NCBI GenBank assembly: GCA_902836725.1
Contig: CADFRV010000050.1
Location: forward strand, 1 to 12,526
Reading direction: 5' to 3'
Origin: Muribaculaceae bacterium
GTDB lineage: Bacteria; Bacteroidota; Bacteroidia; Bacteroidales; Muribaculaceae
DNA: 12,526 bases
Part shown: piece by piece, positions 7,139-12,526 of the stretch
Layout of the letters: each line of letters opens with the position of its first letter
Position numbering within the stretch: position 1 is the stretch's first letter
Position numbers and translations under genes: made by a program
The notes under the pieces: generated by a model
What the model was told of the DNA's origin: nothing
The model's database searches: none
Seen by the model: only the letters and a program-made list of their open reading frames with translations

Positions 7139-8206
7139 GTGTCTTTAAGAAAAATTATATGTCTGATCCTTATATTGGCTTTAGGCTGCGGAGCAGCTGA
7201 CGCAGCAAAACGTAAAAAGACACGAAAACGTGCCAGAACCACTCGTGTTGTCAATAAGAAACCCACATTTACAGGTCCCATGAGCGATGCCGAGCCTTTT
7301 GTGACTTTTGAGACAGAGCATCCTGCCAAACGTGGACTCGAAGGGCGTATAATAGCGGTATGGCAGAGCCACGGATTATATTTCGACCAGGGCGCGGGAC
7401 GGTGGCAATGGCAGCGTCCGCGTCTGTTCGGCACCGTTGAGGATCTTTTCGCGCAGGGATATGTGATGCCATACCTCATGCCGATGCTGGAGAATGCGGG
7501 AGCATACGTGATGTCGCCCCGCGAGCGCGATCTCTCAACCACCGAGATCATTGTGGATACCGACGGTTCGCCGCAGGGCGATTTTTATCTTACCGAAGGC
7601 AAATATAAATGGAAAGAGGGCGCGCACGGGAGCGGTTTCGCGCTTCCGGAGCGTGAGCTGTTCGGAGGTGATAATCCCTTTGCGATGGGTACCTCCGAAA
7701 AGGTGGAGACCGTCGGGGAGGATGATGCAGAGCATGAGAGTACCGCGGTGTGGAACGCCGATTTTCCGGAACGGGGCGATTATGCCGTGTATGTGTCATA
7801 TGCCACATTCCCAAACAGTGCGTCCGACGCACGATATACCATAAACCATCTCGGAGGGAGCACCGACGTGACTGTGAACCAGCGCATGGGGGGAGGCACC
7901 TGGATATATCTGGGGCATTACCCGTTTGCAAAAGGAAAACAGCAGCGCCCTGTGGTGCAGCTTACAAACAGATCGTCGGAGAAAGATAAGGTGGTATCGG
8001 CCGACGCGGTAAAGATAGGTGGCGGAATGGGCAATGTGGCGAGAGCCGCCAAAGGTGACAGCCGCTACGACGCCATGGCGCTCCACGTTTTACCGAGGGG
8101 GCGCGCTACTGGCTGCAGTGGGCCGGGATGCCGGAAAGTGTCTATACCGAATCTGCCGGCGAGAACGACTATACCGACGATTACAAAAGCCGCGCCCTGT
8201 GGGTGA
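7139..8206 (+). CDS. Secreted amidase/golvesin-domain protein, N-terminal part (frameshifted)
   Basis: The GTG start at 7139 follows an A-rich leader and gives a signal peptide (MSLRKIICLILILALGCGAA, cleavage near ADA). A basic linker follows, then the first part of an N-acetylmuramoyl-L-alanine-amidase-like domain. IIAVWQSHGLYFD (71-83) has candidate zinc ligand His78, and MLENAGAYVMSPRERD (116-131) has candidate Glu129. A golvesin C-terminal-like beta-sandwich (about 138-298, containing GDYAVYVSYATFPNSASDA) is inserted inside the amidase. Homology ends after SRYDAMA (residue about 314, base about 8080). The rest of this frame to 8206 is out of register, and the protein continues in the frame of the next entry. 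Related Bacteroidales proteins are often labelled xanthan lyase or golvesin-domain protein; the amidase reading is my inference from the conserved His/Glu motifs. Confidence 0.8.
   Translation: MSLRKIICLILILALGCGAADAAKRKKTRKRARTTRVVNKKPTFTGPMSDAEPFVTFETEHPAKRGLEGRIIAVWQSHGLYFDQGAGRWQWQRPRLFGTVEDLFAQGYVMPYLMPMLENAGAYVMSPRERDLSTTEIIVDTDGSPQGDFYLTEGKYKWKEGAHGSGFALPERELFGGDNPFAMGTSEKVETVGEDDAEHESTAVWNADFPERGDYAVYVSYATFPNSASDARYTINHLGGSTDVTVNQRMGGGTWIYLGHYPFAKGKQQRPVVQLTNRSSEKDKVVSADAVKIGGGMGNVARAAKGDSRYDAMALHVLPRGRATGCSGPGCRKVSIPNLPARTTIPTITKAAPCG
8077..8088 (+). other. Frameshift site in the amidase/golvesin gene
   Basis: Reading frame one gives SRYDAMA up to about 8080. The expected continuation PRFTEGARYWLQWAGMPES is encoded in a different frame starting about 8083. 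A net gain of two bases or loss of one (for example gcg-gct reduced to gcgct) explains the shift. The combined reading from 7139 to 9921 is 2783 bases, which is not a multiple of three. Confidence 0.8.
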
Positions 8207-9921
8207 ATCATCTCGCGGGGGGCTCGGAGATGCTGCCCGGAAAACCCGGTCTGGGCATACCTGTGGATCTGGCTTTCGCTTTCCATACCGATGCCGGAAC
8301 CACTCTGGACGGTTCTGTAGTGGGTACGCTCGGCATCTACTCCACCGACGACGGCAATCTGCTCGGCAACGGACGCACACGTCTGGAAAACCGTGATCTC
8401 ACCGACTATGTAATAACCTCGGTGGTAAACGACATAAGGGAGCTTCACCGCTCCGACTGGACCAACCGCTCGATACGCGACAAGAAATATTACGAGATAC
8501 GCGAGACCAAAGTGCCTGCCATGATAATGGAACTGCTCTCTCACCAGAACTTCGAGGATATGAAGTATGGCCTCGATCCGCGTTTCCGTTTCGATGTGGC
8601 ACGTGCGGTTTACAAAGGTATTCTGCGTTTTCTGGCGCACCGCTACGATGTGCCATTTACCGTGCAGCCGCTCCCTGTGGGTGAGTTCGCCATAAAGGGG
8701 AACGGCACCGGAAAATATCAGCTGTCATGGCAACCCACCGACGATCCGCTGGAACAATCGGCCGTACCTACATATTATATTGTGGAAGAGAGAACGGAAA
8801 ACGGTGCGTTCATCCCTGTTGCCACCGTGAAACATCCGCACTATGAGACCACGGTCACCGACCGCGCCATCCATTCCTACCGCATTGTTGCCGGTAACGA
8901 CGGCGGCCGCGCTTTCCCCTCCGAAGTGCTTTCACTTTACGACAACGGCACGGGGCAGATTGATGTGAATATCGTCAACGGTTTCACCCGCATCTCGGCG
9001 CCTGATCATTTTGAGCTTGGAGAGTACATGGGCTTCAACTGTCTGTCAGACGGGGGAGTGGCCGACGGCATGGATATAATATCTACTGGAGAGCAGTATG
9101 ATTTCCGCGGATGGTCGGAGTTCGTCAACAACGAGCGGCCCGGGTTCGGCGCATCGGGAAGCGATCTCGAGAAAGAGATAACGATGGGGAATACCCGCGA
9201 TTTCGTGTATCTTCATGGCCGCGCGGTAAAAGCGGCCGGGAAAGGTTTTGTGTCCTCGAGTGTGGCGGCTTTCGCGGCTGAGGAAGCCACGGCTGCTGTA
9301 GGGGGGCCATCCAATCCGCGTGTGATAGATCTGATACTCGGCAAACAGAAAGAGATATCGCCCGGCAACGGTTCGAAAGGCACGCGCTACAAGGCATTCC
9401 CCGCCGATCTGCAGTTGCGCCTTTCAGAGCATTGTGCGGGGGGAGGCTCGGTGATGGTGAGCGGGGCATACATCGGAACGGATCTGATGGATAACCGGTT
9501 CTCCGATGCCTCCGTGCAGGAGCGTGACCGCGCTTTTGCCACCGGGCTGCTGGGTTATTCCTGGCACATGAACAAGGGCACGGTCAGCGGCAAGGTGGAA
9601 TCTGTGGCTTCCCCGTTCAGGATATTTTCCGGACACAGGCTCGCCTTCGAGACCGGGCCGTCGCGGGAGAGCTATGCGGTGGAGTCGGCTGATGCCATAC
9701 ACCCTTCCGGTACCGACGCTTTCGCCATAATGCGGTATGAGGATACAGGTCTCACGGCTGCCACTGCGCTTGAGCGGGTTTTACCTCCCGGACTTCCGTA
9801 CCGTGTGGTGGCCTTCGGTTTCCCGTTCGAGACTATACACGGCGAGCATGAGCGTCGTGAGCTTATGACCGATGTGCTGAAGTTCCTTTGTGCCCGGCCA
9901 TCGCATGCGGCTGTCCGGTAA
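8128..9921 (+). CDS. Amidase/FN3 protein, C-terminal part of the frameshifted gene
   Basis: The first in-frame ATG is at 8128, but homologous reading begins about 8083 (PRFTEGARYWLQWAG), so this is the continuation of the preceding gene rather than a separate one. Numbering from 8128: LAFAFHTDAGTT (48-59) carries candidate zinc ligand His53. MIMELLSHQNFEDMKYGLDP (132-151) carries Glu135, in the position of the catalytic glutamate of Amidase_3 enzymes. This shows that the golvesin domain is an insertion in a split amidase. A fibronectin type III domain follows (about 180-268, YQLSWQPTDD to SYRIVAGNDGG). After that comes a conserved C-terminal domain of about 320 residues (IVNGFTRISAPDHF, VIDLILGKQKEI, SVMVSGAYIGTDL, YRVVAFGFPFETI) that I cannot assign to an enzyme. 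If the shift is real the gene is a pseudogene, because this part has no signal peptide. Confidence 0.8.
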   Translation: MPESVYTESAGENDYTDDYKSRALWVNHLAGGSEMLPGKPGLGIPVDLAFAFHTDAGTTLDGSVVGTLGIYSTDDGNLLGNGRTRLENRDLTDYVITSVVNDIRELHRSDWTNRSIRDKKYYEIRETKVPAMIMELLSHQNFEDMKYGLDPRFRFDVARAVYKGILRFLAHRYDVPFTVQPLPVGEFAIKGNGTGKYQLSWQPTDDPLEQSAVPTYYIVEERTENGAFIPVATVKHPHYETTVTDRAIHSYRIVAGNDGGRAFPSEVLSLYDNGTGQIDVNIVNGFTRISAPDHFELGEYMGFNCLSDGGVADGMDIISTGEQYDFRGWSEFVNNERPGFGASGSDLEKEITMGNTRDFVYLHGRAVKAAGKGFVSSSVAAFAAEEATAAVGGPSNPRVIDLILGKQKEISPGNGSKGTRYKAFPADLQLRLSEHCAGGGSVMVSGAYIGTDLMDNRFSDASVQERDRAFATGLLGYSWHMNKGTVSGKVESVASPFRIFSGHRLAFETGPSRESYAVESADAIHPSGTDAFAIMRYEDTGLTAATALERVLPPGLPYRVVAFGFPFETIHGEHERRELMTDVLKFLCARPSHAAVR

Positions 9922-9936
9922 ACAAAAATAATTCCC

Positions 9937-11298
9937 ATGACTTACTTAATGATGGCAGTAAACAGAAACGATATGGCGGTTCCGGTGGCGATAGCTCCGG
10001 TCATATCTTCCAAAGATTTGAAAAAAGCGCTTTCCGGCATTGCCGCGTCGGAAGGGGGGTATGTAATGCTTGACATAGCAGGGAAGGAGCTTGATATGGA
10101 TGCATGTGCGGTGCGGCGTTTCCAGCAGGTGCTCGACGATACCGGCGCTCCTATGGCATATTCCGATTATCGGACAAAGGGGGAGGATGGAGTTACGCGT
10201 CCGCATCCGGTGATCGATTACCAGTTCGGTTCGGTGCGCGATGATTTTGATTTCGGCGCGGTCGTTTTCCTCCGCAATTCCGACATGCTTGAGTGTCTTG
10301 CCGATATGCCCGATTATGATTATGCCGCATGGTATGCGTTGCGCCTGGCCCTGTCGCGCCGCGGTCTCCCCGTCAGGATCCCCGAGCAGCTTTATACAGT
10401 CGTGGAGACGGATCACCGCAAAAGCGGCGAGAAACAGTTTGATTATGTGAATCCGCGTAACCGCGATGTGCAGATAGAGATGGAGATGGCTTTCACCCGG
10501 CATCTTGCGGAGATAAACGCATGGATCCCCGGCCGCGAGGGGGAGATAGAGTTCGGTGACGATGATTTCGCGGTTGAGGCTTCCGTGATCATACCTGTGC
10601 GTAACCGCGCCAGGACTATCGCCGATGCCGTGCGCTCGGCGCTCGGACAGCAGACCGGTTTCCCGTTCAATGTGATTGTGGTCGATAACCACAGCACCGA
10701 CGGCACCACGGAGCTGCTTCGTGAGCTTTCAAGCCATGACGGACGTCTGGTGCATGTCATACCTGAAAGCCGCGATCTCGGCATCGGTGGATGCTGGAAT
10801 CTGGCGGTAGACAGGGAGGAGTGCGGACGGTTTGCCGTGCAGATTGACAGCGATGATCTTTACAAGGATCCCCATACATTGCAGAAGATTGTCGACAAAT
10901 TCCGGCAGGAGCGTTGCGCTATGGTGATCGGATCATATGAACTGGTGGATTTTGACGGCAATCCCATCCCCCCAGGCTTGATAGACCATAAGGAATGGAC
11001 AGCAGAAAACGGTGCGAACAATGCCCTGCGCATCAACGGACTTGGCGCTCCGAGAGCTTTCTACACCCCTGTATTCCGTGATACGCGGTTGCCAGACGTA
11101 TCTTATGGAGAAGATTATGCTATGGGACTGCGCCTGTCGCGCAGTTATAGGATAGGCCGCATTTATGAATCGCTGTATCTGTGTCGCCGCTGGGAGGGCA
11201 ATTCCGATGCGGCATTGTCGGTGGAGCGTGTCAACGCCAACAATGCCTATAAGGATTTCCTGCGCACCGTGGAGATCAGGGCCCGGCAGCGGCTATAA
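9937..11298 (+). CDS. Two-module family 2 glycosyltransferase
   Basis: 453 residues, no membrane segment. The C-terminal half (about 212-430) is a clear GT-A domain. It has EASVIIPVRNRARTI (214-228), VIVVDNHSTDGTTELL (246-261) and GIGGCWNLAVD (282-292). The metal-binding DSDD is at 304-307, and the acceptor-side acidic motif is GED (391-393). The N-terminal half (about 36-195) looks like the acceptor-side half of a second, incomplete GT2 module: MAYSDYR (73-79), HPVIDYQFGSVRDDFDFG (90-107), TDHRKSGEKQFDYV (158-171). It has no nucleotide-binding start, so it is probably structural. Homologues as I remember them carry about 40 more N-terminal residues, so this one may begin slightly late. It starts 15 bases after the amidase stop and ends 25 bases before the DUF4922 gene. 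That conserved pairing suggests a shared pathway. Donor sugar unknown. Confidence 0.85.
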   Translation: MTYLMMAVNRNDMAVPVAIAPVISSKDLKKALSGIAASEGGYVMLDIAGKELDMDACAVRRFQQVLDDTGAPMAYSDYRTKGEDGVTRPHPVIDYQFGSVRDDFDFGAVVFLRNSDMLECLADMPDYDYAAWYALRLALSRRGLPVRIPEQLYTVVETDHRKSGEKQFDYVNPRNRDVQIEMEMAFTRHLAEINAWIPGREGEIEFGDDDFAVEASVIIPVRNRARTIADAVRSALGQQTGFPFNVIVVDNHSTDGTTELLRELSSHDGRLVHVIPESRDLGIGGCWNLAVDREECGRFAVQIDSDDLYKDPHTLQKIVDKFRQERCAMVIGSYELVDFDGNPIPPGLIDHKEWTAENGANNALRINGLGAPRAFYTPVFRDTRLPDVSYGEDYAMGLRLSRSYRIGRIYESLYLCRRWEGNSDAALSVERVNANNAYKDFLRTVEIRARQRL

Positions 11299-11323
11299 AC
11301 CGATTTTGAACAAGAGATTTATT

Positions 11324-12223
11324 ATGACGGTATTACAGGATTTTTACCGGAGGCAGCTTATGGAGTGGCCTCTGGCTTCCGGAAATGTAAAGGCGCTTTT
11401 CGGTGTGTGCACACGTATGCTTGTCCCCGCAGGACATGAAGATGGCATGCCGTTTGTGGTTCAGCACAATCCCGCGCGCGTGCGCTCTACAGGAGCAAAA
11501 GTAGATGCCGCGTCGGTAGCCGCACGCCCCTGTTTCCTTTGCGGCGCGGCGCGCTCCTGGGAGCAGAGCGCACTGGAGCCGGCGGCATTCGGTGACAGGT
11601 TTTCCGATCTTGATTACGAGATACTTATTAATCCGTATCCGATCTTCCCATATCATTTTACTATTCCGTGCAAGGCGCATACGCCTCAGGTGATTGTGGG
11701 GGATGGTTGCCGTAGATTCGACGACATGCTCCGGCTCGCGCAGGCTCTCGAAGGGATGGCGCTCTTCTATAACGGCGCACGCTGCGGCGCGTCGGCTCCC
11801 GATCATTTCCATTTCCAGGCAGTGCCCGCTTCGGCCATGACAATCCTCTCCACAGAGCGTCTGGTGCCTTTTCTTACGTTCGGTTATGAGAGTGGTGACA
11901 GAGCCGAGATGCTCGAATGGTTTGTGCGCGTTGTGGAGCAGATACGCGACCTTCCCACGCCGGCAGATTTCTCTTCTTCGGAGACGGAACCGCGTATGAA
12001 CATCATCTGCACCTATACCGACGGCATATGGAAAGCGCTTGTGATACCGCGTCGGGCGCATCGTCCCGATTTCTATGGTAGCGGAGAAGGGCAATACCTT
12101 ATCTCTCCCGCTACGGTGGATCTCTCCGGTACAATAATTATCCCATCCTTTTCGGATTTCGACGCCATCACCCCCGAAATCCTCGCCTCCCTCCTCAGCC
12201 AGACCACCTATCCTCTCCTCTGA
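11324..12223 (+). CDS. DUF4922 protein, GalT/GDP-sugar-phosphorylase-like nucleotidyl transferase
   Basis: 299 residues, cytoplasmic. The ATG at 11324 is chosen because it lies 25 bases after the glycosyltransferase stop and begins the conserved reading; the open frame from 11165 overlaps that gene. RPCFLC (68-73) gives a CxxC pair (Cys70, Cys73), KAHTPQ a middle histidine (His119), and GASAPDHFHFQ (155-165) an HxHxQ motif (His161, His163, Gln165). The order and spacing match galactose-1-phosphate uridylyltransferase: CxxC zinc site, His115, then HPHGQ with the second His as nucleophile. The HFHFQA wording is close to the NHLHFQA of plant GDP-L-galactose phosphorylase. I infer phosphorolysis or nucleotidyl transfer on a nucleotide sugar. 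The C-terminus ends abruptly in a pyrimidine-rich stretch (TTYPLL) and may be shortened or rewritten compared with relatives. Confidence 0.82.
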   Translation: MTVLQDFYRRQLMEWPLASGNVKALFGVCTRMLVPAGHEDGMPFVVQHNPARVRSTGAKVDAASVAARPCFLCGAARSWEQSALEPAAFGDRFSDLDYEILINPYPIFPYHFTIPCKAHTPQVIVGDGCRRFDDMLRLAQALEGMALFYNGARCGASAPDHFHFQAVPASAMTILSTERLVPFLTFGYESGDRAEMLEWFVRVVEQIRDLPTPADFSSSETEPRMNIICTYTDGIWKALVIPRRAHRPDFYGSGEGQYLISPATVDLSGTIIIPSFSDFDAITPEILASLLSQTTYPLL

Positions 12224-12245
12224 CCGCTGCCCCTCCTCCCCCTTG
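12180..12245. repeat. Pyrimidine-rich tract spanning the end of the DUF4922 gene
   Basis: The plus strand is strongly C/T-biased over about 65 bases, with repeated cctc, ctcc and cctcctc units. It covers the last codons of the gene and the start of the non-coding tail. Composition differs from both sides, which makes the gene's 3-prime end suspect. Confidence 0.35.
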
Positions 12246-12316
12246 CACAAGGTGATTACTGCACTCATTCCACTTGCTGATTCTCAAAGTCCACTCCTGT
12301 ATGTGTAATTTAGTGG

Positions 12317-12346
12317 AATATTAAACAGATGTTATTGATTAATATT
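12317..12346. repeat. Inverted repeat AATATTAA / TTAATATT
   Basis: AATATTAA at 12317-12324 and its exact reverse complement at 12339-12346 are separated by 14 bases. Centre-to-centre distance is 22 bases, about two helical turns, which suits a dimeric regulator. AT-richness makes chance possible. Confidence 0.35.
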
Positions 12347-12394
12347 GCTGTCCGGAAAAACCGCCTAAGTCACAAATTGTCCACTGACACGCAA

Positions 12395-12402
12395 TATGTT
12401 TG
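12395..12402 (+). promoter_or_regulatory. Candidate -7 element TATGTTTG
   Basis: Exact match to TAnnTTTG on the plus strand, with no -33 TTTG at standard spacing (an ATTG occurs about four bases too close). It could drive a gene beyond the window end. Confidence 0.3.
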
Positions 12403-12451
12403 AGAGTGTTTTGATGACATGGGCTTGTCCATCCATACCCTACTGACAATG

Positions 12452-12482
12452 AATATCCGTTATATTCCCGTATAACAATATT
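12452..12482. repeat. Imperfect 31-bp AT-rich inverted repeat
   Basis: AATAT (12452-12456) pairs with ATATT (12478-12482), and GTTATA (12459-12464) pairs with TATAAC (12471-12476). There is a small internal mismatch between the two stems and a 6-base loop TTCCCG. The arms share the AATAT then GTTATA wording of the perfect palindrome at 1547-1566. Confidence 0.4.
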
Positions 12483-12526
12483 ATCCCCGCGAGCCGCCGG
12501 AGGTGGCGTGCAAAATTTAAGCCCCA

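Larger units (their letters stand above)
12224..12526. other. Non-coding tail region
   Basis: I see no credible gene, tRNA or rRNA in these 303 bases. They hold the end of a pyrimidine-rich tract, an inverted repeat at 12317-12346, and a TATGTTTG box at 12395-12402. A larger AT-rich imperfect inverted repeat lies at 12452-12482. A short GC hairpin follows: GCCGCC 12493-12498 with GGTGGC 12502-12507, loop of three, one G-T pair. No good terminator for the preceding operon is visible. Confidence 0.5.

Noticed and set aside
8128..9921. An independent gene starting at the ATG at 8128
   Set aside because: Conserved homologous sequence continues upstream of this ATG in the same frame (from about 8083) and lacks only its N-terminal domain, so it is the second half of a frameshifted gene.
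9946..10692. 248-codon minus-strand open frame opposite the double GT2 gene
   Set aside because: Antisense shadow of high-GC coding sequence, no recognisable domain.
11165..11323. Longer start for the DUF4922 gene at 11165
   Set aside because: It lies inside the preceding glycosyltransferase in another frame and encodes arginine/cysteine-rich shadow sequence; homology starts at 11324.
11333..12268. 311-codon open frame on the minus strand opposite DUF4922
   Set aside because: It is the antisense shadow of a well-supported gene; the translation is rich in Arg, His and Cys and shows no family motif.
12224..12526. tRNA, CRISPR array or insertion-sequence end in the tail region
   Set aside because: No cloverleaf, no regularly spaced repeats, and no transposase remnant or long terminal inverted repeat could be found by eye.

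Overview
The window looks like a contig end from an anaerobic gut Bacteroidales, most likely a Muribaculaceae-type organism. The protein families support this: a golvesin-domain amidase, a DUF4922 protein beside a double GT2 protein, and a short EGWNS-type M23 peptidase start. Other support is heavy ATA/CTC codon use, no Shine-Dalgarno sequences, and several matches to the Bacteroidetes -7 promoter element TAnnTTTG. The genus is an inference from sequence style, not a database result.

Layout. Bases 1 to about 411 carry an open-ended fragment of a class-C-beta-lactamase-like serine hydrolase whose codon use is unlike the rest of the window. It abuts, tail to tail, a truncated Bacteroidales M23 peptidase gene (minus strand, start at 650). 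Both genes break at the same point, so about 405-414 is a foreign/native junction, either an assembly chimera or an illegitimate recombination. Next come minus-strand housekeeping genes: ndk (1270-803), then a leader and regulatory gap (1271-1603), then a compact run read ugd (5769-4447), ispD (4401-3715), recG (3694-1604). A 112-bp divergent promoter region (5770-5881) separates these from a plus-strand cluster: a membrane-anchored GT2 glycosyltransferase (5882-7069), a secreted amidase/golvesin/FN3 protein split by a frameshift near 8080 (7139-9921), a two-module GT2 glycosyltransferase (9937-11298), and a DUF4922 protein (11324-12223). The last 303 bases hold no gene but contain AT-rich inverted repeats and a promoter-like box.

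How the genes work together. Ndk, IspD and RecG serve nucleotide, isoprenoid and DNA-repair housekeeping. Ugd makes UDP-glucuronate for envelope glycans. The plus-strand cluster reads as an envelope-glycan module: two glycosyltransferases, a secreted peptidoglycan-amidase-like protein, and a cytoplasmic DUF4922 protein. The DUF4922 protein carries every landmark of the GalT/GDP-sugar phosphorylase fold (a CxxC zinc pair, a middle His, and an HxHxQ nucleophile motif). This predicted nucleotide-sugar enzyme, in tight linkage to a double GT2 protein and an amidase, is the best candidate here for an under-described pathway.
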